Assembly (NCBI GenBank): GCA_963728535.1 | Contig: CAVSKK010000001.1 | Span: 1,674,001 to 1,738,000 of the forward strand | Reading direction: 5' to 3' | Source: VAXT01 sp963728535 | Lineage (GTDB): Bacteria > Actinomycetota > Thermoleophilia > Gaiellales > Gaiellaceae | Length of the DNA: 64,000 nt | Shown here: positions 16,439 to 24,889 of the stretch, piece after piece | How positions within the stretch are numbered: position 1 is the stretch's first letter | Layout: each line of letters starts with the position of its first letter | Position numbers and translations under genes: made by a program | Notes under the pieces: generated by a model | Databases searched by the model: none | Seen by the model: only the letters and a program-made list of their open reading frames with translations | What the model was told of the DNA's origin: nothing

Positions 16439-17767
16439 ATGTCTCGGGCCGGATATCTCCTCGTCCTCGCATGTGCCGCAGTCCTGCTCCTCCCGGGGGC
16501 GGGCGCTGCCGACGTGAGCAGGGGGATGAAGATCGACTGGAGCTTCCCGGAGGGGCCGACCCGAACGCATTCCGACCTCGCGTTCTGGGGCGACATCGTC
16601 GTCGCCGGGAACTACGACGGCTTCCGCGTCTTCGACATCTCGCGGACCGGCTCCGACCGGCTGCGCGCCAACGTCTTGTGCCGCGGCCCCCAGAACGACG
16701 TCTCGCTCTGGGAGCACGAGGGCCGCCTCCTGCTCTTCCAGTCGATCGACACGCCGCAAACGAACGGCGAACTGGTCTGCAGCCAGAACCGTGGGAGTGA
16801 CACGTCCGCGTGCGGCACCGCGTGTTTCGAGGGCATCCGAATCTTCGACCTGACGGACCCGACCCAACCCGTGTACCTCAAAGGCGTGTACACGGACTGT
16901 GGCTCGCACACGCACACGCTCGTCCCCGATCCCCCGAACAACCGCCTGCTCCTCTACATCTCCTCGTATCCGGGGAGCTCGGGACCGCGCTGCCAATCGC
17001 CGTTCCGGAAGATCTCGATCGTGCAGGTGCCGCTGGATGCGCCGGAGAGCGCCAGCGTCCTCTCCCAGCCGGCCCTGACCAACACCGTTCCAGGCTGCCA
17101 CGACATGACGGCGTTCCTCGCGATCAACAAGATGGCCGCGATGTGCGCCAGCGAGGGCCAGATCTGGGACATCACGGACCCGGCGAACCCCGACACGCTG
17201 AACCCGGTGCACATCGACGACGCGGGCGTGAACTACTGGCACTCGGCCGAGTTCACGTGGGACGGGCAGTACGTCGTCACGGACGACGAGAGCTTCACCG
17301 GCACCTGCCAGCCGGGTAACGACGGCAAGATCCGCATCTGGCGGGTGAGCGACGCTCAACTGATGAGCTCGTTCATGATCCCGCGCCCGCAGGGCATCTA
17401 CTGCTCCGTGCACAACGCCAACATCATTCCGGTGGACGGGCGCTACATCCTCGTCTCCGCCTGGTACGGCGGCGGGACGAGCGTCGTCGACTTCACCGAT
17501 CCGACGAACCCGCATGAGATCGCCTTCTACGTGGGAACGACCGGCCGCGGACGTGCGGACACATGGTCGTCGTACTGGTACAACGGCAAGATCTACGCGA
17601 ACGACATCACGCGCGGCCTGGACGTCTTCGACCTCGTCCTACCGAGCGCACACTACGGCCAGACCTGGACGCACCTGAACGCGCAGACGCAGGAAGACCT
17701 GTACCCGCCGCCGCTCAGCACGATGACGCCGCTCGCACGGCTCATGCTCGGCGCTCGCGGCGGCTAG
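16439..17767 (+). CDS. Secreted LVIVD-repeat beta-propeller protein
   Basis: 442 residues from ATG at 16439, chosen because it opens directly into a signal peptide (SRAGYLLVLACAAVLLLPGA). A GTG ten codons upstream overlaps the purF stop (TAGTG) and is an alternative. The mature protein shows LVIVD-type repeats in which each blade ends in a strand such as FRVFDIS, IRIFDLTDPTQP, GQIWDITDPANP, TSVVDFTDPTNP and LDVFDLVLP. These propellers are found on bacterial surfaces, with no known catalytic role. Six cysteines suggest disulfides outside the cell. It directly follows purF but is functionally unrelated. Confidence 0.8.
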   Translation: MSRAGYLLVLACAAVLLLPGAGAADVSRGMKIDWSFPEGPTRTHSDLAFWGDIVVAGNYDGFRVFDISRTGSDRLRANVLCRGPQNDVSLWEHEGRLLLFQSIDTPQTNGELVCSQNRGSDTSACGTACFEGIRIFDLTDPTQPVYLKGVYTDCGSHTHTLVPDPPNNRLLLYISSYPGSSGPRCQSPFRKISIVQVPLDAPESASVLSQPALTNTVPGCHDMTAFLAINKMAAMCASEGQIWDITDPANPDTLNPVHIDDAGVNYWHSAEFTWDGQYVVTDDESFTGTCQPGNDGKIRIWRVSDAQLMSSFMIPRPQGIYCSVHNANIIPVDGRYILVSAWYGGGTSVVDFTDPTNPHEIAFYVGTTGRGRADTWSSYWYNGKIYANDITRGLDVFDLVLPSAHYGQTWTHLNAQTQEDLYPPPLSTMTPLARLMLGARGG

Positions 17768-17784
17768 CCGCACCCCTCCCTGGC

Positions 17785-17814
17785 GCCCTGACGGGCCAAC
17801 GGCCCGCCAGGGGC
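17785..17814. terminator. Rho-independent-like hairpin between convergent genes
   Basis: GC-rich hairpin GCCCTGACGGGCC / GGCCCGCCAGGGGC with an AAC loop, in the gap between the LVIVD gene and the small - strand membrane gene. No clear T-run, as is common in high-GC genomes. It can serve both directions. Confidence 0.6.
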
Positions 17815-17825
17815 CTCTGACGCAC

Positions 17826-18083
17826 CTACTGCTCGAGAACTCGGCTCGCCTTGGCGATCCCGCGTGAGATCAAGTACGCGGCCGTAACCCACTTCGTGAA
17901 GTCGAGCCACTCCGGAACGTTGTAGTGGTCGTCGACGAGCACCACGATCGAGATGACCGCCATCACGACGAGGTAAAGAAGGAACTCTGCGTTGCCGGGG
18001 ATCGGCAGCCTTGCGAAGTCAAGGGTCGTCCCGGGGTGGTAGCCGTAGCTCGGCCGGGACGGTTGCTCGGGCGGTGTCGCCAT
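17826..18083 (-). CDS. Small membrane protein of unknown function
   Basis: 85 residues from ATG at 18083; an AAAGGAG ribosome site lies just upstream of this ATG and would be inside the gene if the earlier TTG were used. After a proline-rich N-terminus there is one strong membrane segment (FLLYLVVMAVISIVVLV) and a shorter amphipathic stretch (FTKWVTAAYLISRGIAKAS). I do not recognise a family. It lies just downstream of ctaG on the same strand with a 69-base gap, so it may share its transcript. Confidence 0.7.
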   Translation of the reverse strand: MATPPEQPSRPSYGYHPGTTLDFARLPIPGNAEFLLYLVVMAVISIVVLVDDHYNVPEWLDFTKWVTAAYLISRGIAKASRVLEQ

Positions 18084-18152
18084 GCGTTCTCCTTTCAAGG
18101 GCGCGTGTCCGGGAACTATCTCTCGTTTCGTGTCCGCGGGATCGTAGAAGAG

Positions 18153-19019
18153 TCAGGGCGCCCCCGACAGCTCCTCCCCTCGCCCGTAGCGGACAGCCCT
18201 GCGCACCGCTCGCGGATCGAGGCCCCGCTCGAGGAGCCGCTGTCGTAGGTCTCCCTCCTCTGCAAGCCGAAGGAAGAGGAAAGCCAGCACTCCGATCGTC
18301 ACGAGCGAGCCTTCGATCATCATGATCCCGCCCGCAAGCCCCTGGTCGGCCGAGGCCGAGAGGTGCCAGGGGCGATGCGCTTCCTCGTAGAGCCCGTAGA
18401 AGGGCGTGCCGGCCCAGAGGAGGACGTTCCCGAGGATCGTCGAGACGAGCCGGACGACGACGACGTAGCCCATCTTGGCGGCGGTCCCGAACCACTCCGG
18501 GCCCGGGAGCACCTCGATGACGGCGGCCCACATGATCGCGCCCGCAGTGAAGAAGCACGCATGCTCGAGGGCATGGACGGCCTCGTGCCTGAGCGCCGCC
18601 TCCCAGAGCGTGGGCAGGTGCCAGGCGACGAGGTTCACCGTCCAGAGCGGAAGGGCGACGAGCGGGTGGGCGAGAAAGCGCAGCGCTCGAACCGCCCGCA
18701 CGGACAGGAGCGGACGCAGGATCGGCCCGGTCAGTCCGGCGACGATGCACAGCGGCCCGAGGTCGCCGAGCAGGAGGTGCTGGACCATGTGGAACGCAAA
18801 CGACTCCTGCTCGCCGAGGGTGGCGATCGGCGAGACGAGCGAGACGGCGACGAGCACGATGCCCAGGCCGAACACGAAGGGGCGCCAGCGGGCAACCGGC
18901 GTGCCGCGCCGCGCGAGCGTCCTTGTTCGCCTGGCGTAGAGCAGCGCACCGAGTGCCAGCGGGACGAGCTGGAGCGGCTCGAAGGACCACGTCGTGGAGG
19001 CCGAGTGGGCGAGCAGCAT
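18153..19019 (-). CDS. ctaG: Cytochrome c oxidase assembly factor CtaG (caa3 type)
   Basis: 288-residue membrane protein with seven or more hydrophobic segments. It has the family pattern of histidines around the membrane face: FAFHMVQHLLLGDLGPL, NLVAWHLPTLWEAALRHEAVHALEHACFF, and FYGLYEEAHRPWHLSASADQ. CtaG of the caa3 type helps deliver copper to the oxidase (CuB) of cytochrome c oxidase. No oxidase subunit gene lies in the window. The assignment rests on the repeated H-x-x-x-H/E patterns and length. Confidence 0.85.
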   Translation of the reverse strand: MLLAHSASTTWSFEPLQLVPLALGALLYARRTRTLARRGTPVARWRPFVFGLGIVLVAVSLVSPIATLGEQESFAFHMVQHLLLGDLGPLCIVAGLTGPILRPLLSVRAVRALRFLAHPLVALPLWTVNLVAWHLPTLWEAALRHEAVHALEHACFFTAGAIMWAAVIEVLPGPEWFGTAAKMGYVVVVRLVSTILGNVLLWAGTPFYGLYEEAHRPWHLSASADQGLAGGIMMIEGSLVTIGVLAFLFLRLAEEGDLRQRLLERGLDPRAVRRAVRYGRGEELSGAP

Positions 19020-19065
19020 CGCACCGAGTTTAGGAGGCCGCGGAAGCCCGTAGACTCGTCTGGAG

Positions 19066-19971
19066 GTGGAGGGTAAGACCTACGAGGCTTCAGGGGTCTC
19101 GCTCGCGCTCGCCGATTCGATCGTCGAACGGCTGCGAGCGGCTGTCGAATCGACCGGCACGAGCGGATTCGGCGCCTTCGCGGGCCTCTATCCGCTCGAC
19201 GAACAGCGCTTCCTGGCGGCCTCGATGGACAGCGCGGGCACGAAGCTCGTGCTCGCGCGCAAGGCCGGAAGGTTGCGCTCCATCGGCGCCGACCTGACCG
19301 CGCACTGCGTGAACGACGTGATCACAACCGGAGCCGAGCCGCTCTTCTTCCTCGACTACGTCGTCGGGCACAAGGTCGGGCTCGAGCAGGTCGCGGAGCT
19401 CGTCGAAGGAGCCGCTGAGACGTGCCGCGCCGCAGGTTGCGCTCTTCTCGGCGGCGAGACCGCGGAGATGCCCGGCGTCTACCGCGAGGAGGAGCTCGAC
19501 TTCGCGGGCAGCTGCGTCGGGATCGTCGAGCGCGACCAGGTGATCGACGGTTCTCGCGTCGAGGCGGGCGACGCCGTCCTCGGCCTGCCGTCGCTCGGCC
19601 TGCACACAAACGGGTTCTCGCTCGTGCGAGCGCTCCTCGGCGACGGGGACTTCGACGCCGACCTCCTGCTTGCGCCGCACAAGCTCTACGTCGACGAGGT
19701 GCGCGACCTGCGCGGGCGTGCCGACGTGAAGGCTTTGGCACACGTGACCGGCGGCGGCATCCTCGGCAACCTCTCGCGGGTTCTGCCGGAGGGCCGGAAC
19801 GTCGAGCTCGACTGGGATGCCTGGGAGCGGCCGCCAGTCTTCGCCTGGCTGAGCGAGCAGGGAGTGGACGAAGAGGAGCAGCGGCGCGTCTTCAACGTCG
19901 GGATCGGAATGTGCGCAGTCGTGCCTGCGGCCGACACCGGCGCGGGCCAGGTGATCGGGCGGATCACGTGA
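19066..19971 (+). CDS. purM: Phosphoribosylformylglycinamidine cyclo-ligase (AIR synthetase)
   Basis: 301 residues from GTG, somewhat short (E. coli PurM is about 345) because the C-terminal tail is reduced. The N-terminal half has ASMDSAGTKLVLA, DLTAHCVNDVITTGAEPLFFLDY and the ATP-binding GGETAEMPGVY; the C-terminal half has HVTGGGILGNLSRVLPEG. It closes the imidazole ring of AIR from FGAM. The stop overlaps the purN start by 4 bases (GTGA), giving a purM-purN-purH operon. No shine-dalgarno is obvious at the GTG apart from GGAGG-like bases very close to it. Confidence 0.94.
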   Translation: MEGKTYEASGVSLALADSIVERLRAAVESTGTSGFGAFAGLYPLDEQRFLAASMDSAGTKLVLARKAGRLRSIGADLTAHCVNDVITTGAEPLFFLDYVVGHKVGLEQVAELVEGAAETCRAAGCALLGGETAEMPGVYREEELDFAGSCVGIVERDQVIDGSRVEAGDAVLGLPSLGLHTNGFSLVRALLGDGDFDADLLLAPHKLYVDEVRDLRGRADVKALAHVTGGGILGNLSRVLPEGRNVELDWDAWERPPVFAWLSEQGVDEEEQRRVFNVGIGMCAVVPAADTGAGQVIGRIT

Positions 19972-20507
19972 TCGGCGTCCTGGTCAGTGGCATCGGAACC
20001 AACCTCCAAGCTCTCATCGACGAAGGGCTGCCCGTGGCGGCCGTAGCGTCGAACAAACCGGGCGTGCGTGCGCTCGAGAGAGCCGAAGCCGCAGGAATCC
20101 CGACCGCCGTCTTCGAGCTCGACGAGTACCCCACCCGCGAGGAGCGCGATGCAGCTATGGCCGACTGGCTCGAGGAGCACGACGTCGACCTCGTCGTTTG
20201 TGCCGGTTTCATGCACCTACTGCGCCCCAACTTCCTCGAGCGCTTCCCTGGCCGCATCGTCAACACGCACTCGGCGCCGCTCCCTGAGTTTCCAGGAGCG
20301 CACCCGATCGAAGACGTGCTCGCGGCCGGCGTGTCCGAAACCGCGGCCACGGTGCACTTCGTCGACGAGGGCGTTGACGCAGGCCCAGTCATCGCCGCCG
20401 AGCGGGTCCCGGTGCGCGAGGAAGACACTGTCGAGACATTGCGGGAACGAGTGAAAACCGCGGAGCACCGGCTGCTGCCGAAAGCCGTCCGGGAGCTGAT
20501 CTCATGA
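19968..20507 (+). CDS. purN: Phosphoribosylglycinamide formyltransferase
   Basis: 179 residues from GTG overlapping the purM stop. It transfers a formyl group from 10-formyl-THF to GAR. The opening IGVLVSGIGTNLQALID is the phosphate-binding loop; the catalytic Asn and His are in NTHSAPLPEFPGAHPIED (N and H of N-x-H), and the catalytic Asp is in VDEGVDAGPVI. The open frame extends far upstream inside purM, but those codons are a shadow. Slightly shorter than E. coli PurN (212). It overlaps purH by ATGA. Confidence 0.94.
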   Translation: MIGVLVSGIGTNLQALIDEGLPVAAVASNKPGVRALERAEAAGIPTAVFELDEYPTREERDAAMADWLEEHDVDLVVCAGFMHLLRPNFLERFPGRIVNTHSAPLPEFPGAHPIEDVLAAGVSETAATVHFVDEGVDAGPVIAAERVPVREEDTVETLRERVKTAEHRLLPKAVRELIS

Positions 20508-22042
20508 TCAAACGCGCGCTCCTCTCCACATTCGACAAGACGGGGCTCGCCGAGTTCGCGAGCGGCCTCGCCGACCTCGGGGTCGAGCTGGTCGCGAGCG
20601 GCGGCACCGCCGATCATCTCACCGAGCACGGCCTCGACGTCAAGCGGGTCGAGGACCTCACCGAGACCCCCGAGCTCCTCGGCGGCCGCGTCAAGACTCT
20701 CCACCCCCGCATCCACGCCGCGATCCTCGCGCGCCGGAACGACCCCGACGACCTCTCCGCGCTCGACGAGCACGGCATCGAGCCGTTCGACCTCGTCTGC
20801 GTGAACCTCTACCCCTTTACCCAGGTCGTGTCGCGGCACGGCGTGACGGAGGAGGACGCGGTCGAGATGATCGACGTCGGCGGACCGTCGATGCTGCGCG
20901 CCGCGGCCAAGAACTTCGCGCACGTCGTCCCCGTCTGCCGACCCGAGCGGTACGGGGCGATCCTGGCCGAGCTGCACGAGTCAGAGGCGATCTCGCTCGA
21001 GACGCGCCGGGCGCTCGCCACGGACACTTTCGCGCTCACGGCCGCGTACGAGGCGGCGATCGCGCGCTGGTTCTCCGACCGGGATGCCTTCCCGGAGCGC
21101 CTGATCGCGAGCTTCGAGAAGGTGACCGACCTCGTCTACGGGGAGAACCCGCATCAGCGGGCCGCCTACTACGCCGAGGTCGGAGCGCGCCGGCACCTCC
21201 TCTCGCAGGTTCAGCAGCTGCACGGGCGCCAGCTCTCGTTCATCAATCTCTATGACCTCAACGCAGGCCGAATGCTCCTGCGCGAGTTCGAGCTCCCCGC
21301 CTGTGTGATCGTCAAGCACGGGAACCCGTGCGGCGTCGCCGTCGCCGGCTCGATCGAAGAGGCCTACGACCGGGCGCTCGCCTCCGACCCGCTCTCGGCC
21401 TTCGGGATGGTCTGTGTTCTGAATCGTCCGGTTGGCGCAGAGCTTGGAGTGCAGCTCTCCGGACAGTTCGTCGACGTCCTGCTCGCGCCCGACTACGACG
21501 AAGCTGCGCTCGAAGCGCTACGGCAGAAGCCGAACACGCGGATCCTGGTCGACCGCGAACGGCGGCGCTTCGACCTCGGCGAGAAGGACTACAAGCGCGT
21601 GTACGGCGGTCTCCTCGTCCAGGACCGGGACTGGGACGTTCAGTCTCGCGAGACGATGGAGATCGTCACCGGCTCGCTGTCGGAGGACGATTGGGGGGAC
21701 GTGCTCTTCGCCTGGCGGGTCTGCAAGCACGTCTCGTCGAACGCGATCGTCCTGGCCAAGGACTTTCAGACCCTGGGGATCGGAGCCGGGCAGACGAGCC
21801 GCATCGACTCGGTTCGGATCGCCGTCGAGAAGGCGCGAACGCACGGCCACGACATCGCCGGGTCCGTGCTCGCCTCCGATGCGCTCTTCCCATTCGCGGA
21901 CGGCCCGGGCGTCGCGCTCACCGCCGGGGTCAAGGCGATCATCCAGCCCGGGGGCTCGAAGCGCGACCAGGAGGTGATCGACACCGTCGAGCAGGCCGGC
22001 GCGACGATGGTCTTCACGCACCGCCGGCATTTCCGGCACTAA
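20504..22042 (+). CDS. purH: Bifunctional AICAR transformylase / IMP cyclohydrolase
   Basis: 512 residues, normal for the family. The N-terminal IMP cyclohydrolase (MGS-like) domain has LLSTFDKTGLAEFA, GGTADHL, TLHPRIHAAILA and MIDVGGPSMLRAAAKNF. The transformylase domain has YGENPHQRAAYYA, the catalytic Lys-His in VKHGNPCGVAVA, SDALFPFADG and the C-terminal FTHRRHFRH. It completes de novo synthesis to IMP. Last gene of the tightly overlapped purM-purN-purH set. Confidence 0.96.
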   Translation: MIKRALLSTFDKTGLAEFASGLADLGVELVASGGTADHLTEHGLDVKRVEDLTETPELLGGRVKTLHPRIHAAILARRNDPDDLSALDEHGIEPFDLVCVNLYPFTQVVSRHGVTEEDAVEMIDVGGPSMLRAAAKNFAHVVPVCRPERYGAILAELHESEAISLETRRALATDTFALTAAYEAAIARWFSDRDAFPERLIASFEKVTDLVYGENPHQRAAYYAEVGARRHLLSQVQQLHGRQLSFINLYDLNAGRMLLREFELPACVIVKHGNPCGVAVAGSIEEAYDRALASDPLSAFGMVCVLNRPVGAELGVQLSGQFVDVLLAPDYDEAALEALRQKPNTRILVDRERRRFDLGEKDYKRVYGGLLVQDRDWDVQSRETMEIVTGSLSEDDWGDVLFAWRVCKHVSSNAIVLAKDFQTLGIGAGQTSRIDSVRIAVEKARTHGHDIAGSVLASDALFPFADGPGVALTAGVKAIIQPGGSKRDQEVIDTVEQAGATMVFTHRRHFRH

Positions 22043-22065
22043 CGGGCCTGCCTAGAATCGCCGCC

Positions 22066-22425
22066 ATGCCCGTCCCGAACTTACTGCGCAACCTCGGCTA
22101 CTTCGCGGCTGCGGCTTATCTCGTCATTGGCATCGTCGGTGGCCTCTCGCTATCGCACTGGGAAGACGCGACCGGTCGCGACCAGGCATTGTGGATCGCC
22201 TTCATGGTCGGAGGGGCGATTCTGATCGTCGCCGGCCTGCGTCTGTTCCCGCGCTCGAACTGGGGCGGTGCGCTGCTCGTCTCGGTAGGTGCGTTCTTCG
22301 GAGCGCTGCCGATCTTCTGGACCGGCGTCGCGCTCGTCCTCGCCGTGGTGATCGTCCTGCTGGCGGTCCGGCACGCGCGCGGCCCGTCGAGAGCCGCGCG
22401 GCGTGCTGAGCACGTCGGCGAGTGA
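22066..22425 (+). CDS. Small four-helix membrane protein
   Basis: 119 residues from ATG, 23 bases after purH. Four hydrophobic segments are visible: YFAAAAYLVIGIVGGLSL, LWIAFMVGGAILIVAGL, ALLVSVGAFFGALPIFW and VALVLAVVIVLLAVRHA, ending in a basic cytoplasmic tail. I do not recognise a family. Its 3' end lies 17 bases before the cbs start. The longer upstream frame is a shadow of purH. Confidence 0.75.
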   Translation: MPVPNLLRNLGYFAAAAYLVIGIVGGLSLSHWEDATGRDQALWIAFMVGGAILIVAGLRLFPRSNWGGALLVSVGAFFGALPIFWTGVALVLAVVIVLLAVRHARGPSRAARRAEHVGE

Positions 22426-22441
22426 AGTACGCTTTTCAACA

Positions 22442-23833
22442 ATGGCCCGCGAGTACCCGACCGTTCTCGACCTCGTCGGCCAGACGCCGCTCGCGCGGCT
22501 TCAGCGCATCGTTCCCGCGGGGTCGGCGACGGTCGTCGCAAAGCTCGAGTACATGAGCCCCGGCGGCTCGGTCAAGGACCGGATCGGGATCAAGCTGATC
22601 GAGGAGGCCGAGCGCGCCGGGAAGCTGAAGCCGGGCGGCACGATCGTCGAGCCAACCTCGGGCAACACGGGCGTCGGCCTGGCGATTGCCGCCGCGATCA
22701 AGGGCTACCGCTGCATCTTCGTCATGCCCGACAAGATGAGCCAGGAGAAGATCTCGCTCCTGCGCGCGTACGGCGCCGAGGTCGTGATCTGCCCCTACGC
22801 GGTGGCCGCCGAGTCGCCCGAGAGCTACTACTCGGTCTCGGACCGCCTCGCGGAAGAGATCCCCGGCGCCTACAAGCCGGACCAGTACACGAACATGGGC
22901 AACCCGGACGCGCACTACGAGACGACCGGCCCCGAGATCTGGGAGCAGACGGGCGGCGAGATCGACGCGCTCGTGATCGCCGTCGGCACCGGGGGGACGA
23001 TCTCCGGCACCGGCAAGTTCCTGAAGGAACAGAAGCCGGACCTGCTCGTCGTGGGCGCCGATCCCGAGGGATCGATCTACACCTCCGGCGAGGACGAGAT
23101 GCACCCCTATCTCGTCGAGGGCGTCGGCGAGGACTTCTACCCAGAGACCTTCAATCGCGACATCGTCCACCAGTGGGTGACCGTGTCCGACAAGGACTCG
23201 TTCATCACGGCCAGGCGGATGGCGCGGGAAGAGGGGCTGCTGATCGGCGGCTCCGGAGGCACCGCCGTCCACGCGGCGATCGAGATCGCGCGGCAGCTCG
23301 GCGAGGGCAAGACCGTCGTCACGCTGATTCCGGATAGCGGCCGCGCCTACCTCTCGAAGTTCTACGACGACAACTACATGCTCGACCTCGGGTTCCTGGA
23401 GCGTGACGCACCGTCGCCGACCGTCGAGCAGGTGCTGAGCGCGAAGAGGACCGAGGAGCCGGACATTCCGGAACTCGTCACGATCTCGGCGCAGCAGAAG
23501 GTCGGCGAAGCCATCGATCTCATGCAGCGCTACTCCATCTCGCAGCTGCCGGTCGTACGAGACGGCGACCTCGACTCACTCGCGGACGTGATCGGCTCGC
23601 TCCAGGATCGCGACCTCCTCGACCGCGTGTTCAAGAACCCCGACGCGCTCCACGAGAACGTCTCCTCGGCGATGCAGCCTCCGCTGGCCGCGTTCGACAC
23701 CGACGAGCCAATGGACGAGGTCTTCTCGGCGCTGACAGGCCGCACAAACGCGATCGTCGTCGCCCGTGAGGGGAAGCCGATCGGCGTGCTGACACGCACC
23801 GATCTCCTCGAGTACCTGGCGCACAAGCGGTAG
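22442..23833 (+). CDS. cbs: Cystathionine beta-synthase with C-terminal CBS domains
   Basis: 463 residues from ATG at 22442 (an earlier in-frame ATG 13 codons upstream lies within the previous gene and adds an unrelated tail). PLP fold type II: the Schiff-base Lys is K45 in SPGGSVKDRIG, with EPTSGNTGVGLA, GTGGTISGTGKFL and GGSGGTAVHAA around the cofactor. Residues about 340-460 form a pair of CBS domains (KVGEAIDLMQRYSISQLPVV and the NAIVVAREGKPIGVLTRTD segment), which bind adenosyl ligands in regulated enzymes. It condenses serine and homocysteine to cystathionine. With metB downstream it makes a reverse transsulfuration route, as in the mycobacterial cbs-metB neighbourhood. Confidence 0.92.
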   Translation: MAREYPTVLDLVGQTPLARLQRIVPAGSATVVAKLEYMSPGGSVKDRIGIKLIEEAERAGKLKPGGTIVEPTSGNTGVGLAIAAAIKGYRCIFVMPDKMSQEKISLLRAYGAEVVICPYAVAAESPESYYSVSDRLAEEIPGAYKPDQYTNMGNPDAHYETTGPEIWEQTGGEIDALVIAVGTGGTISGTGKFLKEQKPDLLVVGADPEGSIYTSGEDEMHPYLVEGVGEDFYPETFNRDIVHQWVTVSDKDSFITARRMAREEGLLIGGSGGTAVHAAIEIARQLGEGKTVVTLIPDSGRAYLSKFYDDNYMLDLGFLERDAPSPTVEQVLSAKRTEEPDIPELVTISAQQKVGEAIDLMQRYSISQLPVVRDGDLDSLADVIGSLQDRDLLDRVFKNPDALHENVSSAMQPPLAAFDTDEPMDEVFSALTGRTNAIVVAREGKPIGVLTRTDLLEYLAHKR

Positions 23834-24889
23834 ATGGAAGTCTCACCCGCAGAGGCGCGCCGCATCGCCGTGCGCGCTCAGCTCCTCGACGGCTCGGCGA
23901 CCGACGTCCTCTCGACTGTGCACCGGCTCGGGTTCCTCCAGATCGACCCGATCTCGACGGTCGCGCCGCCGCAATACCTCGTCCTCTGGAGCCGGCTCGG
24001 CAAGTACGACCGCGCGGAGCTGGACCGGCTGCTCTGGGAGGAGAAGAAGCTCTTCGAGTGGAACGCGTTCATCTGGCCGATCGAGGACCTCCCGCTTCTC
24101 CAGGCCCGGATGCGCGCACCGTGGGGGCCCCAGAAGAGCCAACAATGGGCGAAGGAGTTCCTGAAGAAGCAAGCCGGGCTCCGGAAATACGTCCTCCGCG
24201 AGCTCGAGCAACGCGGCCCGCTGCTCTCGCGGGAGCTCGAACACCACGCCGCTCGCGCCAAGGAGCGCTACGTCTGGTGGGGCACCCGGGCCCACCTCAT
24301 GTGGATGCTGGAGCTGCTCCACACTCGCGGCCGGGTCGCCGTCGCCGGCCGGCAGTCCGGACAGCGGCTGTGGGACCTCGCGGAACGCTGGTATCCCGAG
24401 ACGGCCCGCGTGCCGCTGGCCGAAGCCCGTCGGCTCCTCGACGAGAAGCGCTTCCGCGCGCTCGGCGTCCGGCGCGAGAAAGGACGCCTCGTCGCTCACC
24501 CCGAGGCCGTGGACGAGAAGGTCGGGACGCGCGTCACGTTCCTGTCGCCGTTCGACCGTCTCGTCCACGACCGCGACCGGGCCGAGGCGCTGTGGGATTT
24601 CTTCTACCGGCTCGAGATGTACGTGCCGAAAGCGAAGCGCGAGTACGGCTACTACGTCCTCCCGATCCTGCGCGGAGACCGAATCATCGGACGGATCGAG
24701 CCGGCCTTCGATCGGAAAGCGGAGATCCTCCGTGTGCACGGCGTATTCGCCGAACCGGGCGCGCCGGCGAGCGCGGGCCCGGGGATCGCCGGCGCGACGA
24801 GGAGCCTGGCGAAGTGGCTCGGTGCCAAGCAGGTCTCGTACAGCGGCCGAGTGCCAACCGTCTGGCGCGACAGCCTGCGTAACTCATGA
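23834..24889 (+). CDS. YcaQ-like winged-helix DNA glycosylase (HTH_42), copy 1
   Basis: 351 residues starting right after the cbs stop. Members of this HTH_42 family (E. coli YcaQ/AlkX, Streptomyces AlkZ) unhook DNA interstrand crosslinks and excise bulky alkyl adducts. The catalytic Q-hydrophobic-D motif of the YcaQ branch is visible as Q36-I-D38 in RLGFLQIDPIS (AlkZ has Q-x-Q). Other family marks are NAFIWPIEDLP, YVWWGTRAHLMWMLELL (winged helix), FLSPFDRLVHDRDR and the terminal AKWLGAKQVSYSGRVP. Overlaps copy 2 by ATGA, and the two proteins are about one third identical by eye. Confidence 0.88.
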   Translation: MEVSPAEARRIAVRAQLLDGSATDVLSTVHRLGFLQIDPISTVAPPQYLVLWSRLGKYDRAELDRLLWEEKKLFEWNAFIWPIEDLPLLQARMRAPWGPQKSQQWAKEFLKKQAGLRKYVLRELEQRGPLLSRELEHHAARAKERYVWWGTRAHLMWMLELLHTRGRVAVAGRQSGQRLWDLAERWYPETARVPLAEARRLLDEKRFRALGVRREKGRLVAHPEAVDEKVGTRVTFLSPFDRLVHDRDRAEALWDFFYRLEMYVPKAKREYGYYVLPILRGDRIIGRIEPAFDRKAEILRVHGVFAEPGAPASAGPGIAGATRSLAKWLGAKQVSYSGRVPTVWRDSLRNS